From: Pontederia crassipes
Taxonomy: Eukaryota > Streptophyta > Magnoliopsida > Commelinales > Pontederiaceae
Length of the DNA stretch: 64,000 bases
Direction: 5' to 3'
Assembly (NCBI GenBank): GCA_030549335.1
Contig: CM060197.1
Location: forward strand, 21,216,501-21,280,500
Position numbers and translations under genes: made by a program. Below the pieces are notes generated by a model. The model did not search any database. It worked only from the letters and a program-made list of their open reading frames with translations, and was not told the DNA's origin. Below, in pieces: positions 36,835-46,888 of this stretch. Each line of letters opens with the position of its first letter. The stretch's first letter is position 1.

Positions 36835-37058
36835 TGGCCTGGCCAACGTAGGCTTCCTTTCTTCCTTCCCAGGTTTCTTGGTACAGAACCAGAAACCATT
36901 CAGCTCACTGCAGGGGAAGCTCTGTCAAATTCTTCCCAAGAACCTTCTTTTGCTTGATCTGTCGACACCGCTGTGAAAGATCTTATCTTGCTGCTCCCCA
37001 GTCGCCAAGAAAGACCTAATTCTTTCCTGTTCTGCACCTGTGCACACAGTACGCGCAC

Positions 37059-37112
37059 ATGCGGCATCAGTTCATCTTGGTGTTCCTGATACATGTCGCC
37101 TATCCTAAGTGA
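37059..37112 (+). other. Short uORF overlapping the start of the sucrose-control uORF
   Basis: An ATG at 37059 opens a 17-codon frame (MRHQFILVFLIHVAYPK) that ends at 37112, 20 bases into the next uORF and in a different frame. Ribosomes starting here would miss the 37093 start, so it could modulate use of the control peptide. That effect is inference. Confidence 0.4.
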
Positions 37113-37218
37113 GATCCTCCTGTACGGTTTTATGATAAATTCCACTCTCAGGCGCCGAACCCACCTCGTTCAGTCCTTCTCCGTCGTCTTCCTCTACTGG
37201 TTCTATGTGTTCCCTTGA
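37093..37218 (+). promoter_or_regulatory. Sucrose-control uORF (SC-peptide) in the bZIP leader
   Basis: This 41-codon uORF starts MSPILSEI, continues GFMINSTLRRRTHLVQ and ends SFSVVFLYWFYVFP before TGA. That is the conserved SC-peptide of group S1 bZIP mRNAs (Arabidopsis bZIP11 type, about 42 residues). In characterised members the nascent peptide stalls ribosomes when sucrose is high and so represses translation of the downstream bZIP. Nearly all consensus positions are kept, including the C-terminal aromatic run. It ends in Pro where other plants that I recall have Ser. It lies 137 nt before the main ATG and in a different frame. Confidence 0.96.
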
Positions 37219-37231
37219 GCTCACTCCGTAA
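37205..37231 (+). other. Very short uORF overlapping the end of the SC-peptide uORF
   Basis: ATG at 37205 encodes MCSLELTP and stops at 37231, overlapping the last 14 bases of the SC-peptide frame. It could catch leaky-scanning ribosomes; the effect is unknown. Confidence 0.35.
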
Positions 37232-37355
37232 ATCTCTCGTCTCCCAGCAGTCTACTTCTTTGCTGCAACAATTCCGCGTATAGATCTTATAGCAGAACCT
37301 TAAATACTGATATCAAGTAAAGTAAACGAAACAAGTATAAATAGCAGGCTTAACT

Positions 37356-37835
37356 ATGGCTTCTTCCGGCTCCAGCCCCGTGCAGAGCTCAGGCTCCGAG
37401 GAGAACCTGCAGGCCGCCATGGACCAGAAGAAGCGGAAGCGAATGATATCGAACCGCGAATCCGCGCGGCGATCGAGGATGCGCAAGCAGCAGCACCTGG
37501 ACGAGTTAATGGCGCAGGTGAGCCATCTGAGGGACGAGAACGGCCGGGTGATGGCGGACCTGAGCGTCATCACGCGGCAGCGCCTCGTCGTGGAGGCCGA
37601 GAACTCGGTGCTGAGGACTCAGATGATGGAGCTCAGCGCCAGGCTGCAGTCTCTTGATCTCCTCTACATCAACGGACGCAGCAACAGCGAGTACAAGTAC
37701 GCCATGGCCGCCGGCGGCCTGCTCTGCGATGGCCTCCAGATCGGCGAGTCCTTCGCCAATCCTTGGAACTTTGCGCATGTGAACCACCACCTCCCCATCA
37801 TGGCCTCAGCAGACATGAACATGTTTCAAAACTGA
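37356..37835 (+). CDS. Group S1 bZIP transcription factor (bZIP11/bZIP44/OCSBF-1-like), 159 aa
   Basis: A DNA-binding transcriptional regulator that acts in the nucleus, usually as a heterodimer with group C bZIPs, on ACGT-core promoters in sugar and energy signalling (family knowledge). The basic region spans about residues 25-47, with KKRKRM and N33-x7-R41 (NRESARRSR); the zipper follows with heptad positions L51, L58, V65, I72, V79, L86 and L93. The ATG at 37356 has A at -3 and G at +4. The gene is intronless and 159 aa long, as usual for group S. The leader contains the sucrose-control uORF, which fixes the S1 assignment and predicts sucrose-repressed translation. No lesions. It is the only intact host gene I can support, with transposons on both sides. 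Which S1 paralogue it is cannot be told here. Confidence 0.97.
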   Translation: MASSGSSPVQSSGSEENLQAAMDQKKRKRMISNRESARRSRMRKQQHLDELMAQVSHLRDENGRVMADLSVITRQRLVVEAENSVLRTQMMELSARLQSLDLLYINGRSNSEYKYAMAAGGLLCDGLQIGESFANPWNFAHVNHHLPIMASADMNMFQN

Positions 37836-38058
37836 CGAGGAAAAAAAATGGCCGCTTTAAAGTTTAAAGGACTTAATTAAGACTGTTTGCTTGTTTGGTG
37901 CTTGAATAAGTTGCTGGCTTTTTGTTTTTGACTTGGTGTCTTCGTGTGCTTTTTAGTTTGAATGATTAGAAGAGTTAAATATACAAATTTGAAAGGTTGA
38001 TTAGTTTATCATTGCGATTAATTATTGTTAAGCAGCATATATTTTAGGTTGCTAAGAC

Positions 38059-38064
38059 AATAAA
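38059..38064 (+). terminator. Possible poly(A) signal (aataaa) of the bZIP gene
   Basis: gacaataaaaag lies 224 bp after the stop codon, a normal plant 3' UTR distance. Plant signals are loose, so this is tentative. Confidence 0.4.
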
Positions 38065-38512
38065 AAGTGACTAGTACTAGATTTCTGGGTCTTTCCATTA
38101 CCATTAATTATTGTAATTGGTTTACTTACTATATTGATCATTTTTATGTTAATGGAGTTCTCTCTTATCCTTAAAACGTACAGTGATTTAATCACATTTC
38201 GTTGGATCAAATAAAAAAACTCTAATAATGTGATTTTAAAAGATATTAATCAAGTTAATCATCATCTATTATTAGAGTCCACTTAGCGGCATTTAAATTC
38301 TATTTACTCAGTCTTTAACTGTTTTTTTTCTCAAAAGTAAGATGATTTAAATAAATTAAATGGTTTAGGCTTTACTTTTCTTTTCAAGCAATACTATTAT
38401 CAAAAGAAATGGAATGCTGCGAAGTGTGAACAACTAGAGCCATGTCATTTATAGGTGATAATTTATTTTGGCTTGTTATGCAAATGATGCATTAGTTTAT
38501 CTTAATTATTAT
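38065..38512. other. Downstream spacer, no gene recognised
   Basis: AT-rich, no features seen before the LTR start at 38513. Confidence 0.5.
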
Positions 38513-39754
38513 TGTAACAAGCCCACCAAATTATGGGTCAAGGGTATTTGGGCTTTTGTTCAAAATCTTAATGTAAATCCTATATAAGGTCTAATATTAT
38601 TTTTTCAAAAATCTAAACGTAAACTCCTACTTCTCTCTCTTTTCTTCTCTCAAAAAACATATGAGGTTAGGAGTTCTAGAGCCTTATTCTCTTTCAAGAT
38701 CACTAAGGAGAATATCAAGATTTTGAGGTACAAACTTCTAAATGACGAAGAAGGATGCAAGATGATGAAGAAAAAAGGATTATGTAAAGGGGATTTAATT
38801 TCTCTCTCCACTCTTTGAAATATTCTCAAGAAAAAAAATAGTACTAACTAAATGAAAGAATTGACCTCAAAAGTAAAGGCACGGTAAGGGCAATTTTGTC
38901 TTAGAAAAAGATGAAATGTACACAATTGTCCCTAAAAGTATAGATTCTTTTGTGGCAGATTGGTCTTATGGTTTGGAAAAGTTAAAGTACACCTTATTGT
39001 CCCTAATAGTGAGGTGGTTAGAAGGGCATTATGATCATTCGGAATAAGATAAAATAACAATCCCTAAAACCCTTCCCTTCCTCCCCTACTCATTTTCCCT
39101 CAACTCCTCTCCCAAAACCCCAAGCCGGCAGCATCATTCTCCCCCTCCTCTATCTCCATTTTCCTCTTCCCTTTCCTTCTCTCACTCACTCCCTCCAAGA
39201 AGCAACAGCAACAGCCACAAGGGAGCTCACATCTCCCCTCACCTCCATCATACGTGCAGCAAGTCAAGAAGAAAGAAAGCCGAGGGGAACTAGAGGAGGA
39301 GCTGCCAATTTCAGCAAGGAAGAAGAAAGGGAATGAGGAGAGGGCTGCCACCAAAGGAGAAGAGTGAAGAAGAGGAAGGAAGAAGGAAGAAGAAGAAAGG
39401 AAGGAGGAAGGAAGAAAGAATAGGGCTAAGGTGTTAACTTAAATCCTAAAGGTATGTTGAGGGGATCTAAAACTAGTACTCACCCCTTAACGATGTATTG
39501 ATGTTTGGATTAAGGGTTTCTAAGATCAAACTATATCTTTTTGATGCATGATTAAGGGATGTGCATGATGGCTTAGGTCAAGTCATATCTCTATTAAGAT
39601 TACTGTTCCATTGATAACCATGTTTAGAATTTCATTGTCATTGATGTTTACTTCATGATGAAATTTCTTATTGGTTAAAAATAAATGTGATTAGTAGATT
39701 TAATGTTCATATGCAAATCTCTATCCATGGCTTGTTATATTACCAATGTTACAA

Positions 39755-39764
39755 TATGAATCTT
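39755..39764 (+). repeat. 10-bp target-site duplication tatgaatctt (left)
   Basis: Identical to 59970-59979, 20 kb away, on either side of the Mutator-like termini. Confidence 0.8.
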
Positions 39765-39964
39765 GGCAAAATTACACCAAATACCTTCCAACTTTGACGT
39801 CTTCCCAGCGCTACCCTCCAAATTCAATTTTTAATAATAATGCCCTCTAACTTTTAACTTATTTCATGAAATGTCCTTTTCACCGCTAATCACCCCTATC
39901 CCGATTGCACAGCTAATGTGTCAACATTCTCTCTCGTCTATGCAGGCTACCATCTGACGTGGCA

Positions 39965-41760
39965 CGTCATATTTACTAACCCCTCTTCCTATACACTAAT
40001 ACCTAACTCTCATTCATTTCCCCCATTCGTCGTTCACGTTCGCTTCCTTTCCCCTTCGCCGTTCACGTTCGCCGATCGTCGACCACCGTTCGCCCAACCA
40101 TTGCCGACCGACTAAAGTAGTTCACTACTCACCGGCATCCACTCCTAGAAACCATCGCGCAAGGGAGGAACATCGAGGAAGTTAAAACATGGGAGGGAGA
40201 AGACGAAACACAGCGAGGGAGAAGCGATGTCAGTGTCCACTGCTTTCAGGTTTGTAGCTTTGTTCATATTGTTTTGTTTACGAGTATAAAATGTAGAGTT
40301 CGTGTGGTCCCTCAACCCTAATTTATTAGTCCCACCCTAATCGTAATTTTAAGATGTTGGGTGTAATTAATTCCCATCCGAAAGATTCCGTACTGCTACA
40401 CATATGTTGGTCATATGTGCTAATAGCTGACAAAAAATTGTGTTTTTTGTAGTCCTCAAAAACCTAACTATACATTCTTTATTGCAGCCCTAAGAATCTG
40501 TATGTAATAAAGTTGTACGACAATGACAAGAGATGGAAGAAGGAGCAGAGGTAATTGTTTATCCTTTATATGTATTATATTCCATCTTTTGTAATAATTA
40601 TCTATGTTGCAGTAATTGTCTTACCCTTTATATGTTTATTCTTTAAGTATTTACTTCTAATCTGTATGGGTTAATTGAAATCTATATTTTCTTGTCCAAA
40701 GATTTATGGTTTAATTATTTACTATTGCCATGTTATTTATGGTTTAATTATTTACATTCTGTGTCGGTTAATTATTTACTTCTAATTCTAATTGTTGTTT
40801 ATTGCGTACTTATTATAATCCCTGGGCTATTTAATTTGCACATCCATTACAATGGCGAAAAAGAAGAATGGGGTAACCACAATGGAGAGGTTGAGACCTG
40901 TGAAAAGGCGTCGCACTTGAAGAACAATTGCTTACCCTTTTTTTGGTTTACCTGTTTATGTACAAACCTGACAAATGATTAGTTGTCATGTTATCATTTT
41001 TTGGATGTGGGAGGTTCATGTTATCATTTTGTGGATGTGGGAGGTTCATGTTATCATTTTGTGGATGTGGGAGGTTGTGGATTTTGGAAGTGGGCAAATA
41101 GTTCGATGTTGACATATATGTGCAGTTGGATCTTCTAATATATGGAGCTTCAGCAAGTGTGGAGTGTTTCTTCATGTGTTTCGTCATTTCTTCTTTCACA
41201 AAATGATATAGATGTGAAAAGTGTGCTTTCTTAGCACGTTTAATCACTTGTATTGAATCGTCTGAGCTCAGAATCAAGTGAAGGATATTGCCTCAAAATC
41301 GTAAAGTTCAAGGGCAGTCACGTAACTTTCATATAAGTTAGAGGGCAATATACTATCAAGACCCAAAAGTTGGAGGGCACTGTATGTTGGTAATACAAAC
41401 TTGGAAGGTATCATAAGTTTGGAGTTATAAGTTGAAGAGCAGACTACTTTTGTTTAACGAAGTTGAGGGGCGTTAGTATTTTCCTTTGTTCACATTAAAA
41501 ACGTATACAAGGAACACAAGTCATGATAATTTCATTCTTTATTGCACAAACAATAAGATTTTCACAAGAAGTGGGTTCAAACAGTTGGATTTCTCATTGA
41601 AAAGAAGATATAAGTAATATAATCCGAACCTACCATTAATACATTCTGAAGATACAACTTAATACAATTTGATTCTGTCTATATAAGAGTCACTAGACAG
41701 AAAAGAAGGATGACTGAACAAAATACAATTATGTTTTTCATAATTCCATAACCCTTCACA
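39965..41760. other. MULE interior, no confident gene
   Basis: Two blocks with splice-like borders on the plus strand (about 40227-40250 and 40487-40549, the latter encoding PKNLYVIKLYDNDKRWKKEQ) may be remnants of a captured gene I cannot identify. The rest is AT-rich, with a 30-bp tandem repeat and the inverted arm-like segment 41300-41490. Confidence 0.35.
40986..41075. repeat. Tandem repeat, 30-bp unit, three copies
   Basis: tcatgttatcattttgtgga + tgtgggaggt, starting at 40986, 41016 and 41046; nearly identical units. Confidence 0.92.
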
Positions 41761-41776
41761 ACTTCAATTTCGATTT

Positions 41777-42098
41777 TCAATCTTCGATCACTAGATACTC
41801 CAGTAGTCGATTCCTTTTGTTTTCCTCGTTGAGCACATGGTCCAGCTTCTCGATCTTTTGCAACATTCCACTGATCATCCTCTCAATTCTTGGATCCAGC
41901 CAATCAAAGCAGTCGCAAGATTGAATCCTCTAAAAATATCAACAAATAAACTGAAAGTAAACACACAAAAAACCAATCAAAAATAGAAAAAATATTTTGA
42001 AAACTCACACCAAAATTTCGACAGCCATAAAATATATGGCCTGGGTTACTTTCCATCCACGACGTCCTAATGATTGCTTCTTCTCGGTAGTCGCACCT
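41777..42098 (-). pseudogene. GRF-type zinc-finger gene fragment, two exons
   Basis: Minus strand. Exon 1 (about 42098-42009) encodes RCDYREEAIIRTSWMESNPG then HIFYGCRNFG and ends at a strong donor, GGT|GTGAGT. The intron runs 42008-41930 and ends ttttag. Exon 2 (41929-41777) encodes RIQSCDCFDWLDPRIERM and a coiled-coil-like tail ending LLEYLVIED, stop at 41777-41779. The spacing C...A..RTS....NPG..FYGC...SCDCFDW fits the zf-GRF family, which binds single-stranded nucleic acid in better-known proteins. The junction is in phase, giving 80 residues. An in-frame TGA lies just before RCDY, so no start codon remains. It lies inside the MULE. Confidence 0.72.
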
Positions 42099-42229
42099 TC
42101 ACCTCCTTATGGCCTTCCAAGATGCCATTCTTCAAGGTGAGGTGTCTAATCATGCATGATTAGATGTATGAATTTGATACTATATTATGTTATTGATAAT
42201 TATTATGAATGTAATGTTAAGACTTACAC

Positions 42230-43907
42230 TTCAATGTCAATTATTGGAGTTCAAAAGCGTTAGAAATTTACTTAAAGCATGAAAATATGATTTTTGAAAA
42301 GTGAAAATTTGAAAAATTAAAGTCCGATAATTGCTCCTATATATGAAAGAATTATAAAAGTATTTTTTAACAATTTTTAGGAAATGTGTGAGTTAGGTAA
42401 AATGTAGACACAATCGAAAAATCTATAAAATCGCATCGGACAAAAAATTAGATTTTGATTCCTTGGTTATTTATTTTTATAAATATTTTGTTTGAATCAA
42501 AATGGAGGTTAGTTCCTTATTTACATGTAATGTCTTAAACCATTTACTTAAATGGCACTACATGTGAAAAAGGCATACATCAAGGGTAATTTTGGAAGGG
42601 ACTTCTACAACAGCGGAAGTCGGTTCCCCTTCCTTCTAATACTTATCATTTTACCTTCTACTATCTTCCACTGTCCTTTTCTCCACCTTTGGCCGAACAC
42701 TTAAGTCAAGAGAAAAAATCAATACTTGATGAAGGAAATTGGAGGAAGAAAAGGGGAAAGTAGGGTTTTAGATTTTGGTAAGTTCCTACTTCGTTCTCTT
42801 TTGATTTTAACTACATAATCCCTAATTAGGTTTCTATGAACCTTTATCATCTATTCATTTTCATATTTTAGTTGATCATGGGACAAAATTCATGTTGTTC
42901 ATAAGCAAGATTAACCCTAGCCATGTTCAATTGGTTCCTGAAACTTAGTTATATATCTCCATACTTTCGGGTAGTCCGCAAATTATGAAATTTATTCTGA
43001 TGGATCCCCTCGGAGTCTACTTTCATTTAGCTTTAGATCAAGTTAATATGATGTCTTTAGAGAAAATTATGTTCTTGTTTTTCAGGTACTATCATGTTGT
43101 CCGCCGAAACTATTACCTAAATTTATAAATTATATATTAAATCCAATATGTCATGGAATTATTTGATAATTTAGGCTCTGATGCTAGGTTTCATTGAAAA
43201 TTGGAATTACTCAAAAATGATATTTATAGGGAAAGTTATAAATACCTTACTGAACCTTACTCAGTTTGTCATGATGAAACTCACGGCAGATTATGATACT
43301 AATTATTAAATTTATTGAGCTCAATACAAATAGATATAAATTCATGTAATTTTATTAGTTGCACCCTAGGAAGTCTTTATTAGGTAAACTTAAAAGTACT
43401 AGAATAGGGAATGTTTATTATTTTATATAAATTATAAAAGTAAGATCACTCAGTCTGTCATAACATAGAAATAACATAAAAGTTATGCTGAATGTTGATT
43501 TTCATAAGAACAAACCATAATGAAATAAGATTGGAAACTTTTACAAATTAATGGCTCTGTAATTTGGAACTAATGATAATTGGAATGATGTCATTTGGTG
43601 AAGATATGGATTTTTCTTTACTATGTGCAATATGTCATAATATTAGGCCAATCATTATGTTAAATAGTTACTTAGTTTGTAAGAGTTAATGCATGAGTAC
43701 CATGTAACAATTTCAATTATTCCTAGTAGTAATGTGTTCCTTACCATTATTGTATAGGTAAGGTAGAGACAAAGGAAAGGAAAGAAAAGGAAAAACTTTT
43801 GTTAACACTTATAAGTAAGCTGGTTTCTCCTACTCTATGTATTCACCTCTTTTGAATTTGACGTAATATTGAAGAGGAAAGCGGGACGACGAACAAGAAA
43901 GGGGAAG
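42230..43907 (+). other. LTR-like non-coding DNA inside the MULE
   Basis: Words such as 'ctatcatgttgtc', 'tgaaaattggaat.actc/tttgaaa' and a C/T-rich leader resemble the solo LTR at 15176-18470. No ends or duplications could be placed. Probably an old LTR insertion. Confidence 0.4.
43903..43907 (+). repeat. 5-bp target-site duplication ggaag (left)
   Basis: Matches 59709-59713 on the far side of the Athila-like element. Confidence 0.9.
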
Positions 43908-46713
43908 TGATCACTAGCTGATCACTATAGTTTTTTTATCCCATTTTGGATGCATTTCACCCCTATCGAGCCCCTAAATTGCCCAACTTTTGGCCAATTA
44001 TGTTTAGAATGCATGGATTGTGATAACTAGTTGATATTCCTCATTTTATACTTATATTCATGTGCATAGAGGTTCTGAAATGCTAAAATTCATAAATATT
44101 TAAATTCTATGCCAAGTTATCATTTTTAGGACAAGTTATCACTCCAATAGGCCAAGTTATCATTATTTTGAGTGAACTGATTTTCAATAATTTTCTTGCC
44201 CTAAATTCATTATTATCATGAATGAATCATATTTGGATGGTCATATCTCAACTTATGCAAAATTTTAAGTCCATTTGAACAAGTTATCATTTTTCCAATG
44301 CCAAGTTATCGTTAAAGGGCAAAACTATCATTTCGACATGCAAAACTATCAATTCTGCACAAAGGCCTTAGGCAATCATTATATTATTGTCCTAACCCAT
44401 TGCTGTTCAAATTTGATCACATTTGGATAACCACAACAAAATTTATGACAAGTTATCGTTTTTAAGGAAATTAAGTTATCGTTTTGACACCCAAGTTATC
44501 ATTCCTATGAAATCTCATTCATATTTGGTTTCTGACTTCACTCACTTGCCACCCTAATCCATTCGATGCCTTCAATGCTCTGAACCATCCTTATTTGATC
44601 ATTTTCCAAGATTTATGCAAAGTTATCATTCCAGGCATTTATAAGTTATCATTTTTAACCTTGATTTGCAACTCTGCACAACACTTAATCATACTTGACA
44701 TTTGAGCTGATCTTAGTTGCTTTCTCTACCCTTATTTGTTTATAAACTATTTGAGTACTTTGATGCTTGGTGTTCTATCCTTTGTAGCAGGGAAAACAAA
44801 GTGTATAAAGGTGGAAAAATGTGGGGGGACCACTTCAAAAAGCTGCTGATTTCTGCAGCTGGAATGTCAGGACTGGACAGGCGGCTCACATCAGAGGCTA
44901 AGGGACATCTAGATGTTGATCTAAGGGTGATTAAAGTCCATATATAAACTAAAGAAACCCTGGATCAAAGGGAGGGGTCGGCCATTGCAGATTTGGAGAG
45001 AAGGCAGCAAGGGTTTGGAGAAAAGAGTGGGAGCTGAAGTACTGCAAAGGAGACTTCTGGACAGCTTGAATCCAAGATGATTTCCTTCTGCTCTTTACTA
45101 CATTTTGTATCAAACTTTTTAAACATGAGGAGCTAAATCTCATGCCTCCTAGGATAGGGTAGTAGTCTAATATATATTGTAGATGGATTAGGGATAAGTT
45201 CAAGTTTCCTGCACTGAATCAATTGAACCTCTGATTTCTGAAATCTAAACTGTTATGGATTAGTTCTTGTCATTGGAAGACCCTACTTGTATTTACAACT
45301 GAGAAGTTATCATTTGGTCTAATCTTTGTTTAGAAATGAGCAAAGAATCCATGCCAAGTTTCTGAATTCTATTTTGATTTAAAATCTGATTTCTGAACTT
45401 CCTGCAAATCTGATTTCCTTGAGCTGTTAAATCTGAATTGTCATTGGGGATTTGATTAATTGAACAACTGAGAAGTTTTCATATGTCCCACTCTTGTTCA
45501 GAAATGAATTAAGAAACTTTGACACTACATGATTCAAATCTATAATTATCATTGATTTTCCCTTATTTGTATGTGTTGTTGATTTCTGGTTTCCTGAATT
45601 GCCCAAATCTGTTTTCATCATTGTGGAGCCCTAATTGATTTATAACTGAGAGGTTACTAATGGTTTCCTTCTTGTTCAGAAATGAAACAAGAAACAATGG
45701 TGTTCCAAGGTTCAACTCTTTCATTTGTTGCAATTCTTCAATTCTGATTTTTTTTTTAATCTTCAATTCTGATTTCCTGCAAATTTAGGAATCTGCTTTG
45801 CTAGTTGTTAAGCCTCTGAATCTATTAATCACTGAGAAGTGAATTTTAAGGTTTCCTTGCTGTTAAGAGATGATCCAAGGAGTAATTGCTTGTGCTGAGT
45901 TCCCATATATGAATTAAGTGTTGATTTCTATCCAATTGATTAATGGAAATGTGGATTTCATTTGAATTTGTAGCTGAGAAGCTGAATTTAAATTCTCTTG
46001 TAGTTTAGAGATAAACCAAGGAGCATTTTCATTAATATTGGATTGATTTCATCCCTGTTTAGTTGATTGAAGCATTCCTTTCATTTTCAAGGTGCAATCT
46101 AGAAGTTATCCTTTCAGATTTTATTGAAATTGCCAAAAAATCAGCAAGTGTCTTGAATTGAACCTAATGATAACTTGGTTCTCAGTGAGGATCCTTTTCT
46201 AGTTCAACTTGGCTAACAATCATGTGACAATATATTGTTTAGTTCTGGTCAATTTAAGCTGTGAAAACAACCATAATGAAAGTTGAATTGGATTTGACTA
46301 AAAAAATGATAACTTGTCCATTTCCATCCATAATTAGATTAGATGAACCCCAACTCCTAGGAGGACCTTCCTCATTGATAGATAAATCCTTTTAGACTCT
46401 AGATTAACATTTATAATTCAGTTTAGTCAACTTTTCAGCAATCTACAACAAGTTATCATTCTGCATTCCAAAAGAAAAATCTGTTTTCACTTCTTTTAAA
46501 AATCTATTTTTGCCACTTTAAATAGGATTAGTTTAAATTATTTTTAGGTAGTCTAGGACTTCAAATCACTTTGGATACGACATTTAGGGTTACTACAATT
46601 GACCTGTACACTGTAGTAGAGAGTGAGTTAGGGAGTTGAAACAAAAATTAGAAAAATTGACTTTTGACCCAAAATTCAGCAAGTTATCATTATACTCCTC
46701 AATTTCACTATCA
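43908..46713 (+). repeat. 5' LTR of the Athila-like element (2806 bp)
   Basis: Starts tgatcactagctgatc and ends cactatca. It matches the 3' LTR closely throughout, with scattered single changes. It contains about fifteen AAGTTATCA-type words in both orientations and a TATA box near 44941. Confidence 0.96.
44941..44947 (+). promoter_or_regulatory. LTR TATA box (tatataa)
   Basis: About 1030 bp into the LTR; repeated at 57930-57936 in the 3' LTR and at the equivalent place (8184) in the left element. Confidence 0.55.
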
Positions 46714-46719
46714 AGTTTT

Positions 46720-46738
46720 TGGCGCCGTTGCCGGGGAT
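46720..46738 (+). other. Primer-binding site complementary to tRNA-Asp 3' end
   Basis: tggcgccgttgccggggat, starting seven bases after the 5' LTR, is complementary to the 3' end of plant tRNA-Asp, the primer used by Athila elements. Confidence 0.92.
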
Positions 46739-46888
46739 TTGAGGTCAATTACACTAACGTAGATAGTTTAGATTAGTTTTTAGTCTATTTGTTAGGCCAA
46801 TTTTCAATTTTTGCAAGTTATCATTCCAAATTTTCAATTTTTGTCTAGTTTGCCTTCTTTTCTCAATTTGATACTTTTGAATTCATTT

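Noticed and set aside
36602..36976. 124-codon ORF across the bZIP promoter and leader
   Set aside because: Made open by the (CT)n tract; it crosses the TATA box and has no conserved protein features.
37506..37790. 94-codon ORF antisense to the bZIP gene
   Set aside because: Mirror frame of a GC-rich coding sequence.
40948..41277. 109-codon minus-strand ORF with a repeated 10-residue unit NLPHPQNDNM
   Set aside because: Created by the 30-bp tandem repeat in non-coding MULE sequence.
44717..44947. 76-codon ORF in the 5' LTR, with a near-identical copy at 57706-57936
   Set aside because: Conserved only because the two LTRs are copies of each other; it overlaps the TATA region and resembles no known protein.
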